DNA from: Hawksworthiomyces lignivorus
Taxonomy: Eukaryota; Ascomycota; Sordariomycetes; Ophiostomatales; Ophiostomataceae
Length of the DNA stretch: 64,000 bases
Direction of reading: 5' to 3'
Assembly: GCA_002917075.1 (NCBI GenBank)
Contig: NTMA01000023.1
Coordinates: 405,404-469,403 of the forward strand
Positions 1 through 13,390 of this stretch are shown here, piece after piece. Position 1 is the first letter of the stretch. Each line of letters starts with the position of its first letter. A program made the position numbers and the translations under genes. The notes beneath the pieces were generated by a model, which ran no database searches, had not been told where the DNA came from, and was given only the letters and a program-made list of their open reading frames with translations.

Positions 1-157
1 AAGACCCACGCCCTTTGTGTGCAGCAAAGACGGGCACTTACGTCTGGTATCCTGTTCTGGAGTTGTCACCTCCCCAGGTGATGGTGTCTGTCGATGCCAG
101 TCCATTGGCTGAGCGGACCAGCATCGACAGTGCCGTAACGAGCACCGCTGCTATCAT
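1..157 (-). CDS. partial secreted protein, first exon only (5' end)
   Basis: The first in-frame ATG is at 157 on the minus strand. It opens a hydrophobic signal peptide (MIAAVLVTALSMLVRSANG), followed by STDTITWGGDNSRTGYQ. The coding exon runs 157 to 42 and meets a good donor (gtaagt) at 41, so the rest of the gene lies beyond the left edge. The mature start, with TWGGDNSR, resembles the beginning of fungal secreted beta-propeller (PQQ-repeat-like) proteins as I remember them; too little is present to be sure. A secreted location is well supported by the signal peptide, but the function is not. Confidence 0.5.
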
Positions 158-3100
158 CTTGCAAGGCGCGGCGTTCCTATGAATGTAACGAATGGATGAG
201 GAGAAACTCCAATAACGAAAAGGAAGGAGACGACAAAACAATTAAGAATGCCGGCTCATGGTCTGAGAGGAAGGGGGGCTGGGATGATGCGTATGCCGCA
301 AGCAGTGCAGCTCTAGACCAAAATGGAAGATGAGGAAATAAATATTGAATCCAGTTTTATTTCGGGGAAGATATTACGACGAGAAAAAGAGTGGATGGAA
401 CAAAAGTGGAGGATGAATATGCCTTCTGGGCTGACTGGAAGAGAAGCTCCAGATGGTGCAAGTCAACGTGCTATGTCGGAAGGCTTCCGCATAACATACT
501 GTCTTAGGCTACCCGGCGTATGCGCTATGGGAAAGCAGGCATTGAAGACAAGAAGCAAGAAAAAAAAAATCAGCCCGGTGCGTCTGCGTCAGAGAAAGAT
601 GTGCAAGAGACGAATATTGGATCAATTGGACCGGCGCCTTCCATCAGAGAACATGGGCTTCAAGCTTGCCACGTGCGCCCCGTAATTCCCGATGTAAAGG
701 ATAGACTATTGAACTTTCACGATTAATCCACTTAAGCCCATAGAGGAAAATGGAGCATGGGAGCGGAGCGAGTAATGGTTAGGGTGAGATGGAATAGCAA
801 AAGAATATGTAGCAGCAAAAGAAAAACATGCTGCATGTTCTATTCTTACTCGAAAGCGATCTCTCAAGCCCGTTGTACTCCGTAAAGCTCACAGACCACA
901 CTGCCCAAACAGGCAACTGGGGCTATGATAGACCAACGACTTTTTTCTCTTCGGTGTGGGTTGGTACCTTTTACAGAGCGGGCGTGAAGCAATCCGTCCA
1001 ATGACGAGATGCTTGTGCCTGGAACGAGGCTAGCTAACCTGACACTGTGTTAGCCGATGCCACTACATCGGGAGGAACGGCAGAAAAAAATGGAAGATCA
1101 GTAGAATGCCCACAAGAAGCCAATAAAAACAGACAAGAAAGAAGCTATGAAATTGCTTTCATTGGCGATGCGGTTTTGGTCCTACCCTCGCCTCGTCTGC
1201 TTGCGTATGCTATGTATTATCGGTCAGTGCGGCGCATGGATGGTGCCGCATTGCTCTTTAGCTAGTACTTACCTGACCCTTGTATGTTAGTGCAGGAAAG
1301 TATGCGAATCTAGTGCTCACTGCGAGGTAGCAAGAGTAAAATCAAACCATCGCCTGTTGGTGAGATTGGGCAAACGTGCACGTTCCAGTATTCGTTTCCG
1401 TCACTGGGGATCTGAAAGATACGAAAAAGTTGCCAAGAACCTCTAAAGGTCGCACGCGTGGGTGGAAAACAGGGGTGTTGAACTTTTTGGTCCGTTGCAC
1501 TTTGCCTCATTATTCCATCGGTGACCGGCTAGGATGTGGGGAATATAGCAAAACTGTGCCGTCGCCCGTACTCGTTCGTGCCTTTTCTGTCTTTCTTCCC
1601 GTATCTCTCTAATGTGCTTATACGTATGCTCCGTACGGAAACAGTGCCGTACAACAAACACAATCGATGCCGAGTGCAAAAGCTCCAGTCTTTGTGCATG
1701 CGCTTCGTCCAAGTCCAAGCGACAAGCAGCCTGGTTCCTTTTTCCTTGTGGTGGAGAGTTGAGAAAACTAGCAGCCCTGCAGGTACCAAAATTCCGCAGC
1801 AGTGACAAGGTAAAGGGAGTCTTTCGTATTGAGCGATGGCGGACGAGCTGAATCAAGTCCCTGCAAAGAAACTGGTTGCTTTAGTTGGATGTCTCGGATG
1901 CAGGTAGCGGACTGCTTCGGTCTTCCACAGATGACAGCTATTCGAGAGACTGCTTTTGTATTTGCGTTCTCTTACAGTTTCGCTTGAAATCCTCTTTATT
2001 TTAAGACCTATCTTCTCTCAGGAAAAGTCCAACAAGTTCTCGTCTTTGCCTCAGTATGTTGTCGCCATTAGGTCGATATTGCGGCGACTGGCGAGACTTT
2101 GCTTCCAACATACGAGAGCCATCTATCACACAATCTGCAATCGCTGCAATGAGCTAAATATACAGTGCTTACATTCAAGAGAGGAAGGCGCTCTCGGAAT
2201 TTTTATTTTTCAATTTAATTACACGGCAGCTGTGAGTCTGGGCGTCCTGCCTGCTGAAGGTAGGACAGTGTTCTGCCACTGTCTCAGCCGCCGGGAAGCT
2301 GCAGGTGCGCGACGCATGAAAGGGCGTGAGTAGGGAATGTTGGAGCGTTGGAGCGTTGGGCCGTGTGCAAAGGGAAGCGACAACTGTGCCATTTTGCAAT
2401 GCTTAGAGGTTTAATAATTTTAATTTCTAGGACACTGCGGCCCCGAAAGCTCCCTCCATTACTTTCCTCTTTCGGAACTCTCGCTAATATACCCTTCCGA
2501 TGTCACATGTACACATACATGCATACAGCTTGACTCCTTACTCCGTACATCTATTGTCTTATTGCATTTGCAAATCCTCGCTGGAACATGCATTGCATAG
2601 GTACACTGCTTTACGCAGCTCGCAATCCTTGTATGGCTTACCTTCATGGGGAAACATGGGACGATCTTCTCCATGTGGTCGCACACACTGAGGACGCGTG
2701 TTGCACGATCCAATATTGCTACGAGAAACAGGAGCAGAGATCCAATAGAAGCACTCAAATACAACTCGGTGCTCTGCAAGCTATGGGGGGAAAATGGACA
2801 CTGTCCTATGTAGAGTAAGTCTTGGAAGTCAGATTGCCTCCAGGACACTTCAAAGTGGAAAAACAAGACGACCAAAAGGTCTCACAAAATTTTACACACG
2901 CATGCGAATTACATACATGCAAAGTATTTCCTGATAAAAAAATCCAGAGATGCCAGAGGTCGCCTTTGAGTGTGGCGTTTTAAGCCCTTTACGGGCTGAG
3001 TGCGATCTCAGAAGGGAGCAAACGGGACTCAGATGGGTGGAGCGGAGACGTTGTTAGCGAAAATAGTCTCGCAGCCTTAGTGGCGGTCCACAGGTATTAC

Positions 3101-3828
3101 TGTACCCCTGTTTAACCGTCAAGGTTTTTCTCGAAAGGAATGTCCCGTTGTGTATCTTGCGCCTCTCGTTGGTCAATTGGCTGCAGGTTGGAGGAACCCC
3201 TGTTGCTTGTTCACAAACCCATCCCACCGATGTCCGCACGACACTAAGACATCTTATGTACGGATAAGGTGTAGGCGCTGTAGTTCTAAGCATACATCTA
3301 ATAAGCATATGTACGACTGCGGAGCATCTTACGGAGCAGTGCGGTCGACAAAATAGTCCACGAGCAAGAGGCTGAAAAAGAAACTGCATAGTAAGGAGTG
3401 AGATGTAATAGACGGGATGCAGATAGACGAAATGAGGCCAAGACAGAAAAAAGAAGCACAAACGCGAGAAAAGGGGGATGGACGCACCTCGAGACAATCG
3501 CGGCGCCTGGACAGCTGGTAGTTCAGCTACACGGTTCGAAAAAGCAAACATCAAATTAATAGAAAAAGAAACTTACAAGGACAATGTGCAAATAGGCAAT
3601 CCGACAATATCTAGTGAGTCACTTCGCGTGCAGAAATCCAAAAAAAAAAACCAGCAGAGCAAACAGGGGAAAGCAATTGAAAAAAAAAAAAAAGCTTTTG
3701 GGAGACACGAAGAAAGAAAGAAAGGAGGGACGAACCAAGAGAGTAACCAGCTTTCCTCTGACTACCGGCGCTGCGAGCCCGGCTCGCTCTCTTGTCCCTC
3801 ATTGCCAAAACGCCTGGTCGTCCGGGGC
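158..3828. other. intergenic, no gene recognised
   Basis: About 3.7 kb of mixed-composition spacer. The open stretches here are short, overlap on both strands and resemble no family I know. The promoter of the left-edge secreted gene should lie just right of 157. The 3' flank of the deubiquitinase (3.6-3.8 kb) is A-rich, with several A runs around 3642-3692. A TACTCCGTA motif occurs at about 876-884 and again near 2539. Confidence 0.5.
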
Positions 3829-5682
3829 TCAGTTCGACTCGACCGCGGTAAACGTCTCGAGGCACTTCTCGTAGAAGAGCAGCACGGGATCGAACCAGTC
3901 TGGGCTGCCCGCGGTGTGGTCCGGGTCGCGCGACGTGTTGGTGATCTTGCGGAAGGGGATGCCCGGCGTGACGGCGTCGTCGTCCACGCGCACCCAGCCG
4001 CTCTCCTGCTGCTCGATGGCGCGGACGCGGTCGGCGTAGGCGGCGGCGGCGGCGGCCGACGCGTCCGGTGCCTGCCACAGCCGCCGCAGCCGCGCGCTCG
4101 CCTGCTGCTGCGCCGCGTCGTGCGCCATCTGGGCCTGGTCCAGCGCCTCCTCGATGCGCTCCTTGCGGGCCTGCGCCTCGCGGACGCGCCTCTCGACGGC
4201 CGCCGGCACGCTCGGCGCCGCCGCGGACCGCGCCGACGACATCGGCCCGTAGTCGTCCGCGCCGTAGCCATTGTCGTAGCTACTGCCGTAGCCGCTGCCG
4301 TCGCCGTCGCTGCCGTCGCTCGCGTCGCCGCTCTCTTCCTCCCCGCCGTCGCCGTCGCTGGGGCCGCTGCTGTGCCGCACGTGCGTCACAAAGTGGCCCG
4401 AGTTGGCGTCGACGCCGCCGTGACTGATCACGGCGCTCAGCCGGTACACCACGCGGGCGCTGGCCGCGTAGACGTGCGGGTCCAGCCACGACGTCACGTC
4501 TAGGTACTCGGGGAAGTCGACGACCGTCTGCAGCTTGGCGGCGTTGTCGCCGCTGTTGCCGCTGCGCGTGCCCTCGGCCACCGCCTCTCCCTCCTCCACG
4601 TCCACCACGCGCAGCAGCCGGATCGGCAGCAGCTCCGGCGCCCGGTGCACCCGCCGCATGCGCCGCAGCTCTGGGTCGTAGCCCGGGCGGCGGCAGCCGT
4701 CGCAGTTCTCGCCGTCGTCCGCCGCCGTGCCCCACCCCCGGAACACCTCGCTGAACCCCGCCGCCAGGTACCCGTGCAGCGGCTGCACGCGGTGGCCCGG
4801 CCGCGGCCGTTCCCCCACGCACACCGTCATCCCCATGTGCGGGCTGATGGCCGGGCCCCCCTGCTGCGCCAGCAGCTGCCCGCAGTCCAAGCAGCCCAGC
4901 CGCGTCGCCAGCCGCAGCTCCACCACCGCCCCGAAGCAGTCCGCCGCGCTGCCCGCTCGGTACCGGTTGGGCGCCTTGATCAGCTGCGCCAGCGCCGTCT
5001 CCAGCAGCCAGTCGCCAAACAGCACCGCGTCCTGCTCCACGTCGTTGAGCTGGAACGCCGGCTCCTCGTCCCCAGGGTGCTCCTCCTCGTAGAGCTCCTG
5101 GCAGATCGTCCGCCAGCTCTTGCGCGGCGCCGCGGCGCCTGGGCCCGGGTTCGCCGCACCCGGCTCGTCGTGCATGCACGCCAGCCAGAACTTGCCCAGC
5201 ATCTCCCGGAAGTTGCGCCCGCCCCGGCGCGACATCTGCCGGTTCCTCGACGGCTCCCAGTAGGCGACGGCGAGGTGGTAGAGGCAGGTCAGCAGCTGCC
5301 GAGACTCTTCAGGGCGATGAATGTGCGCGCGGATGCGCTGTGCATGGATGTACAGGAACGATACAAACCGGTTGCTATTGAGAAGCGCCACCAGGATGGC
5401 GTTGCGGTAGCACAGGCAGGACGGGTTGTCAAGCGCCCGTGGCAGCATAGAACGATGGATCGGCCTCACCAAATCCTGTCGGATTTCAGTGAGGAAGTTG
5501 CGAATTGGTTGGCCAGGTCGAAGAGCTTGTCGACCGGCGACGGTTGGTTGAACGTTGCTGGTCCTGAGCCGCTTTCGGGCTTCGCTGCCTGCAGCACCTC
5601 CCGGCACGGCCGGTTGTCCACCGGGCACATTTTCCGCTGGCTGTCCACGCTTCCGTTTCAGCTGAGATCGCTGGTCTGCCAT
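3829..5682 (-). CDS. ubiquitin carboxyl-terminal hydrolase (USP/UCH family, peptidase C19)
   Basis: Single-exon gene of 617 codons from ATG at 5682 to TGA at 3829. It should remove ubiquitin from protein substrates by cysteine proteolysis. The Cys box is LDNPSCLCYRNAIL with the catalytic Cys near residue 91. The His box is ISHGGVDANSGHFVTHV near residues 420-435. A late acidic-box candidate, WVRVDDDAVT, lies near residue 562. CLDCG and CDGC pairs in the middle may be the zinc-binding knuckles common in USPs. The first 60 residues are basic and disordered, with an NLS-like KRKRG. Between the His box and the acidic box sits an insert of about 120 residues: an acidic Ser/Asp/Gly/Tyr stretch followed by a predicted coiled coil rich in Ala, Gln and Arg. 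I cannot name an orthologue. Catalytic competence is inferred from the boxes. Confidence 0.85.
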   Translation of the reverse strand: MADQRSQLKRKRGQPAENVPGGQPAVPGGAAGSEARKRLRTSNVQPTVAGRQALRPGQPIRNFLTEIRQDLVRPIHRSMLPRALDNPSCLCYRNAILVALLNSNRFVSFLYIHAQRIRAHIHRPEESRQLLTCLYHLAVAYWEPSRNRQMSRRGGRNFREMLGKFWLACMHDEPGAANPGPGAAAPRKSWRTICQELYEEEHPGDEEPAFQLNDVEQDAVLFGDWLLETALAQLIKAPNRYRAGSAADCFGAVVELRLATRLGCLDCGQLLAQQGGPAISPHMGMTVCVGERPRPGHRVQPLHGYLAAGFSEVFRGWGTAADDGENCDGCRRPGYDPELRRMRRVHRAPELLPIRLLRVVDVEEGEAVAEGTRSGNSGDNAAKLQTVVDFPEYLDVTSWLDPHVYAASARVVYRLSAVISHGGVDANSGHFVTHVRHSSGPSDGDGGEEESGDASDGSDGDGSGYGSSYDNGYGADDYGPMSSARSAAAPSVPAAVERRVREAQARKERIEEALDQAQMAHDAAQQQASARLRRLWQAPDASAAAAAAYADRVRAIEQQESGWVRVDDDAVTPGIPFRKITNTSRDPDHTAGSPDWFDPVLLFYEKCLETFTAVESN

Positions 5683-6561
5683 AGTCAGTCTGTGACTTCG
5701 TTGCGTATATCTGAGCTTTGCTTATTTTTATGCTATGCGCCTGTAGATTGGGCACAGTGAGGTAGGCACGAGTGACCTTACACTTGATATCGTAGAAACA
5801 AGAAATGATGAGTGTATTTTAAGAGAAAAAAGATGATGAGGATCTCGAGAAAGGTGCATCCAGAACTCGAGGCTTCTCATCTTATTTATCTAGATCGTCA
5901 CTTGCAAGGGCAGCAAGCGGAAATACATAAATCAGGAATGTAAAAGCGAGTCTGTTGAAGAGACTCGTCAAAGGATATTATCAAAGGACGCTGTTGAATA
6001 CCTTTGTTAAGAGGTCTTTGCGAGAAACAGCACAGCCTTTCATAATGAAAAGAACTACCTACAAATAGATTTGTCTAGAGAACAATGGAGCATTCATATC
6101 TAAGATCGAAGCTTCTTATAATTCAATGTCAACCAGCTTTAGGCGTGCGTTCAAATAGGAATAAGATGACACAGATGCCGCCTGAGGGTGGCAGTGCTAG
6201 AGGACCATTGTGAAAAATCATAGTCAAAGATGCGAAGGGAAAACATGATCAGATCTGTGAAGGCATCTGTTGTGTTAATATATCGAGAAAAGTAAATAAG
6301 CGGAATAATCAAACCATTCTAGCCGCGAAAACATCATACCCACGAGGGAATACACACAAAGATCAAAATGACAATGACAACAACTACGTAATGAAAAAAC
6401 ACGTTACACAAACACATTGCCTGTCTGGTATCTTGGTCTCTTAATCCTCAGCATCCACGCACAAATAAATCCAATTTGCCATCGTCCCTCGGGCTCCATA
6501 GACTTTCCAGATCTCCGAATTCAAACCTAATGTGCGTCGTTTATCTTCAAGCCGAGGTAGG
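5683..6561. other. intergenic, no gene recognised
   Basis: AT-rich spacer between the 5' end of the deubiquitinase and the 3' end of the next minus-strand gene. It should hold the deubiquitinase promoter. I see no open frame or repeat worth naming. Confidence 0.5.
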
Positions 6562-7363
6562 TCAAGCAGGCACGAGATATTTTCCACGGCGGATCTGCAT
6601 CCACTGGTGCAGGCCATTGATGCCGAAGCCATACTGGATGAGCCTATGCAGGTCAAGTTAGCGCCTGTACAGTGTGTCGGCTAAACGGGCAGAACCGGGG
6701 GGGGGGGGGGGGGGAGAGGGATGAGGAAGAAACAACGTACATCATGCTGAACATGCCAAAGAGGACCGCCCCTCCGACGGCTGCCGACTGGGCTGTGGCG
6801 TCTGGCGCCGTGCGCCGAAAGTCGGGCACGGCAAACGACGCCACGAAGCCGGCGCCCACGGCGAGGCCGGAGCCCAGGACAATGCCGTCGTAGACGACGC
6901 GTGGAGCCGGGTGCACGCGGCGGCCTCGGCCATGCACACGGTACAGGTCGAGAAGGCTGTTGCACATGGCGGTCAGGCTCGGCGTCATGATCGGGTTCAT
7001 CCACTTGGCGCGGTTGATGACGCGCTCGGCGACAAAGCTCAGCGCAAAGAGCATCAGGGCGAGGACAACGTTGCTCCAGCGCGCGGCGATGTACAGGCGC
7101 CGGTACGGGTAGTAGGGCACGGCGACGCCCATCAGGTGGCTGTGCGGGCCGGCGCCGCCTGCGTCGTACCGCAGCTCGTCTGCATAGGTCTGCGCGGGCC
7201 GGAACGTGGGCCCCATTCCCGGCCCGGTGATGTCTAGGCGGCCGGCCGGAGATGTGGTTGTGTTGTTCCCCTTTGGCGCAGGCTGTATTAGGGGCTTGGC
7301 CGTATATGTCGAAGTGCGTGCTGAGTCTGCGACCTGTGACGCAGAAACCGAAGAAGTATCCAT
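6562..7363 (-). CDS. hypothetical four-helix integral membrane protein
   Basis: Two exons: 7363-6741 and 6643-6562, with a 97-base intron (donor gtacgt, branch gctaac, acceptor cctgcatag). The splice joins FGMFSMM to LIQYGFGINGLHQW and ends at ...GKYLVPA, 234 residues. The first 70 residues are Ser/Thr/Pro-rich and probably cytosolic. They are followed by about four hydrophobic segments (near residues 80-105, 115-130, 150-175 and 190-212). I do not recognise the family; the layout is like small fungal MARVEL-type or other four-TM proteins, but no diagnostic motif is visible. The intron carries an uninterrupted run of 18 C on the coding strand (6697-6714). The gene lies head-to-tail with the deubiquitinase upstream of its promoter. 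Confidence 0.7.
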
Positions 7364-9934
7364 GATAGAAGGGAATCAAGCCAATGAAGAAAAAGAGGAG
7401 AATCAAATACTTAGTATGAATTTCTCGCTTGTTCTCTCAGGAGTCACTCAAAATCTCTGTTCTTTTGGAGACATCCTCTATTTCTTTCTGGCCAAACCAT
7501 GTCTCCATGATTGCGCGAGGACTTGGACTTATATACTTCATGCTTGAATTGACTGCAAATGCTCGTCAAAACCAATGTCAAGATGTTTCAAGTCGTCACG
7601 AATGTAGATGTCATTCAAAACATCATCAACTAATCCTAGATAGGAAATCGGCTGCACGCCCAACACGCCGTATTTCGTATTTCGCATTTTCGCGTTCTGC
7701 AAGCGAACGGTGATCCGGGACCTAGCGCAGCCTTCTCTACCAATCCGATGCTTTTTCTTGCGCCTCAAATGTTTTAAGGCAGTTTCCAAGGCTAAACCGG
7801 GGAGCTATCTAACTTGTCGAAGCCGAATGGAATTCAATGCGATTCGCTGGAAGAATTTAGGCTTTGATGTTTGTCATCGGGCGATAGCAAGGCACATTTG
7901 TAGTCTCATTCCTTCGAGAAGAGATTGAAGAGGATAGGCCTGCAAGGCTCTCCCTGTCCGTCTTGTGTGTGTGTGTGGTTATCGGATGGTTCTCGCACAC
8001 AAAAGATGTACTGTACCGGGGTCCGATTAGATGCAATTCAGTGGCTGAGTACGCGACCTTCTATGGTACAAGATATATGTGTGGCTGAACTTCATCTGTG
8101 TCTCGATCGCTGCAAGCAGGCATCGGGCGTTGTGGCTGTCGATATTATGCTGATGCTTGGCATTCATTGCTAGCCTTATCGGCACAGCCATCTCGCGTAG
8201 CTGTTCAGTGTAGTTTCTGATGACTCAAATAAGGACTGGAAAACGAAGAGAGCTACGGAGCACTTGAGACTGAGAATATGTCTATGTAGCCTCTCTATGC
8301 TAAGGCTTTCGAACTGTTGGCGCAGCGCAATTTTCATGTAGTGTGCCATCTCAACGCTCAGCGTGTCGTTGTTGCACAGTCGGCACTACGACGGCATGCC
8401 GTATACCGCAAGCCACTACCAGCGGTCGGCATCCGCTGAGGAGGGCGAGGTAGAGGATGGCATTGATGCGAGAAACTGCGCATAAATTGGCTGTGTCAGT
8501 TGACGATCTCGAATTTCGGTGACATCGATGGGGGACATTTGACTTCCGCCTGCCGCCAAACGTCCGAGATCAAAACCTATCGCTCTAGATGTTGAATCTA
8601 CCCTTCCAGAGAACTCTACAACTTTGTACAACAGATGTCGTTTTCTTTTCAGATAGATTCCACGTTTACACGCCTAGCAGCTCGACGGCTTCTTATTAAA
8701 ATAAACGTCATTCTCTTCCCTATTTGACCATTTCATAGGGTTGATGTTATGCTGTCTTAGACCGTCCCCCCATGACCGTATGACGTGCCTCTGATAAAGG
8801 CTTGGGAGGACGAACATGCCTTTAGAGAAAATGGTGCACTGCCCTTTTGTCATTTGCTTGATTATTTTACCTCCCGTTGCTTATGCATAGAACAGACTCT
8901 TACTCATATCCGGCGATGGGGCTTTGTTTGCGCGCACACACATACATACAGACACAAAGCTGTATCTCAGCATTTACATGTTTGCGTATATTGGTTTTGC
9001 ACAGCCACCTCTTCGACATACAATACATATTGCTGGTAAACTAAAAAGAAAAAGAGCGTGAAAGGATCTTTATGAACAGATCGTCATGGCCTAGCGGCAA
9101 TGCTATCTTTCAGAGGTCCCAATACGCTACGCCGCAAGAAAACGGTTCTCCACGAAGAGTAGCCAATGAGGCAATCAGGTCCTATTTGTTTAGTTAACCA
9201 CACTCAGAACCGTGCAGCCGGCTCTCGGCAGTGAGAGCAACCGTTTATCGTGGCTTATCGCAACAAGCGCCAAGCTGCTGGATGTTCGGCGACATTTGGT
9301 TGACGCCATTATGTGGAAGAGACGCAGAAAAAGAAATTACCTCGTATCCGAGTCATCAGCTATTCAAGCTTTTCTTTTGTTCCGCGCGAATGCTGTGACC
9401 ATACCCGTCTTGTCGGGTGCGGGTGGTGTGTACTTGTACCGAGCTGCTCTCGGGGAAATAAAAGGAAGCTTGACTAGACGCCACCAATGCCGTTGGAGTA
9501 AGATGTCACCTTTACCCCATTTCACTTCTTGCAGATGCCCCTTTCGACGCCTACCTTATTTTAGTCTTATTTGTATGCACGGATCTCGGCCGCATTATTG
9601 GCATACAGTTTGCCTCTTGAACAACGCATTGCCAGTTACCACCTGAGAATCACAGCCTCTCTGCCTGTGTTGACGGCGGTGGATTACATTTCATGTCCTG
9701 ACAGACATGCCACTCATACCCGTATGGCGCAAGCAGTTGTTGCTCAATGATGTCTGTGGTGGATGTTTTTCTGGTTCCCCCAAGAAAGAATCAATATTAT
9801 TATGTACTAGTTCCAGACGTTGGAAGCTATGTCTTATTGGATCAATATTTGAGACCATGAGACGATATTGGTACTAATTCTTCAATGGTACAGGGCATGC
9901 TTGTAGACATCTCCAATCTCTATTTTTCGTAATC
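7364..9934. other. intergenic, no gene recognised
   Basis: About 2.6 kb of spacer between the membrane protein promoter and the decayed secreted-family copy. There are short open frames only. Simple-sequence patches include a GT run near 7966-7976 and CA/CATA patches near 8934-8960. Confidence 0.45.
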
Positions 9935-10264
9935 TTGCGTATAAACACAGGGAAGTGTATCTTGAAAAGCACCTCTGTAATGACGGGCCTGGTGCCGGGC
10001 GAGACATACTTGCTCTCCCTCCGGCTCCGGGCCACCAACACAGTCAGCTCTGAGTCAGATCATATTCTCGATCCCGCTGCCACAGACGGATGGATCTTCC
10101 CACTCTATGGCCTCCCCACGACCGACTTCATGGAAGTTGAAGTTCAGTACACACTTCCCTAGGACACTGCGCTGCTGACCTGCGAACTGTACGCAGACGG
10201 CGGGACTGCTACAGGTATATACGACATGAAGTCGATTCCCTCCGCGTGTCTCCAATTACCATAG
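9935..10264 (+). pseudogene. decayed copy of the secreted two-domain protein (second domain only)
   Basis: The reading frame contains MTGLVPGETYLLSLRLR, matching the T/VxGLVPGxxYxxSLQYR core of the two intact paralogues downstream. It then hits an in-frame TAG at 10160-10162. Beyond the stop, the same frame continues for 33 codons with DTALLTCELYADGG and IYDMKSIPSACLQLP. These match the paralogues' late-domain pattern (LLCxL...LYGxELIPAAC). So one whole jelly-roll-like domain is visible, interrupted by a nonsense codon and lacking the signal peptide, serine linker and first domain. It looks like a remnant of an earlier duplication of this family. Confidence 0.7.
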
Positions 10265-11091
10265 GGCAGGAAGAAAGCGAATCCCAGGGCGTTTGGTGCA
10301 AAAATCTTCGGCAACGACGCTGCAGCAGAGAAAGAAATGAAAGCAGTTCAGCATGAGACTGCCGTTAGTTTTAGGAGAACTAGACTTAGGCTTTTTTTTC
10401 CATCTGGTGTTCTAATTAGCGTTGCCCCCCCCGCCCCCCCCCCCCAAAAAAAACGGTCTTCACAGAACTTTGTTCTTTCGCATCTCAATTATTTCCCTTT
10501 TTTTTTCTATCCTTTACTATGCTACTTCTTTGTATTTCAAAACAATAGATCTATCTTCGATAAAGAAAAATAGAGGGTCGAGAATACGCTGAATGTTTTC
10601 CTCTGCTGACAAGAGATGCAATTTTGAGTAAGGCTGCCTGTGCTATGATGTGCTGCAAGCTCAATAGGGGCCCCAGAAAAATCAATATTCTTTTTCCGTC
10701 TGTCATAGTACAGGCCAACCCTGTCACTTCTCAGCGCAGGCAATATTGGACAGCTGCTGGATTTTATTTGCATTAGTCTTTTCACGGTACTGAGTATGAA
10801 GACTGCATACCGACTTCTCCCTTTTCTCCTTTTGTTCTCTTGAAGCTCATTAATGTGGCGTAAAAGTATGTTTTCATGAGAAATGATCGTGAATATGCTC
10901 TGTTTTCAATGTAGGATATAGCAAGCATTCGTTCTGTTGTTACTATTCTCGTCACTCGTTTCCGAACTTTTTATTTAACTTCGTTTAACATACGAACAGT
11001 AAGATATATATAGATATACATATTTATCTCCTGTCTCTTCTCTTATCTAGAGGCATACACCAGCAGTACCTTGCTCGGACATTTCAGGGAA
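10265..11091. other. upstream region of secreted gene A, including a partial foldback core
   Basis: The segment from about 10600 to 11050 is related to the region upstream of secreted gene B (13600-14200). The block from cattagtcttttcacggta through gaaaaatgatcgtgaat-like sequence to ctcgtcactcgtttc is shared in the same order before both ATGs, so it probably includes the promoter. A C/A homopolymer patch lies near 10425-10455. Confidence 0.6.
10600..10860. repeat. partial foldback element upstream of gene A (central loop inverted relative to the copy before gene B)
   Basis: Centred on AATATT at 10684-10689. The sequence right of the centre (agaaaaatcaatattctt..., tcatagtac, ccaaccctgtcac) matches the reverse complement of the left arm of the gene B element (13840 down to 13741). 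The reverse complement of 10600-10680 (gcagcacatcatag...ggcagcc) matches the right side of the gene B element (13853-13880). The loop is therefore flipped between the two units. The outer left arm is missing here. Confidence 0.55.
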
Positions 11092-12531
<1,440 letters not shown>

Positions 12532-13390
12532 TATGCGAAGAGGAAAGCGGACTAGAGATTCAACAGGTTTCTGGGTTAAAATCTTTGACGGTTAGGTCAC
12601 CGGCAACACATGCTGGAGTTGGCAAGAGAGAGGCCGGAAGGGAGAGGTAGATGACAGGTAGTCTTTTTATAATGCTCTTTATTCTAGAAACTGGCTCTGG
12701 CCGCCATGGGGAATCAATATACCTATTTTTAATGAAGACATCTTAGGCTTGAGCAGGGTAATGATGGTTGGAGAACATGACTAGATCTGATGCTCGGCTA
12801 CGGCTTGCCTAGATGGCCAATCGAACCTTGACCAAGCATGAAAATGAAAAATTATCGTGATGAATTATATTTACATATTAATATAATCTTTTCGAAATCT
12901 CAGCGCGTGTTAAAGTCGATGCATAGTGTTAGAGATGCTACGGGTGAACGAGGAGCTGGTGCGTGTGGGAAGCTGAAGTAACAAAACATACGAAACCTTT
13001 CCTAAAAATACACAAAATTTTGATTGTTCGAAAGAATAGATTCTGAGTTGTTCTATCAAGTAATAAAACATCTTTTCATCTTTCTCTAACCCCTTTTTTT
13101 TTCTCTCTTTCTCCATGTTATTCATATATATATATATGTATATTTAAAAAAAAATTCTGTTGCTATATTTCTCTTTTTCGTACGATAGATCGGATTCATC
13201 TCTTTCGATGAGAAGAAGTTCGTACGTCGTGATAACGTTAAAGTATTCTTTTTCTTCTCCGGATCATAGAAGTAAACTCAAACAATACATATACAGCAAA
13301 AATCAATCGATCTTTTCCTCTTCTCTGCACGGCAATACCCTAGTCTATTCTCGTCCCTCCCTGCTTCTCTCTTTTCCCCTACCTCGCTCT
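12532..13390. other. 3' flank of secreted gene A, part of the duplicated unit
   Basis: No gene. The spacer is homologous to 15485-16349, with more A/T and more small insertions, including a TA-rich patch at 13126-13156. The matching positions show that the duplication covered the whole 3' flank. Confidence 0.6.

Noticed and set aside
3478..5760. Long plus-strand open frames opposite the deubiquitinase
   Set aside because: Arg/Ala/Pro/Val-rich translations without any domain, produced by GC-rich codons of the minus-strand gene.
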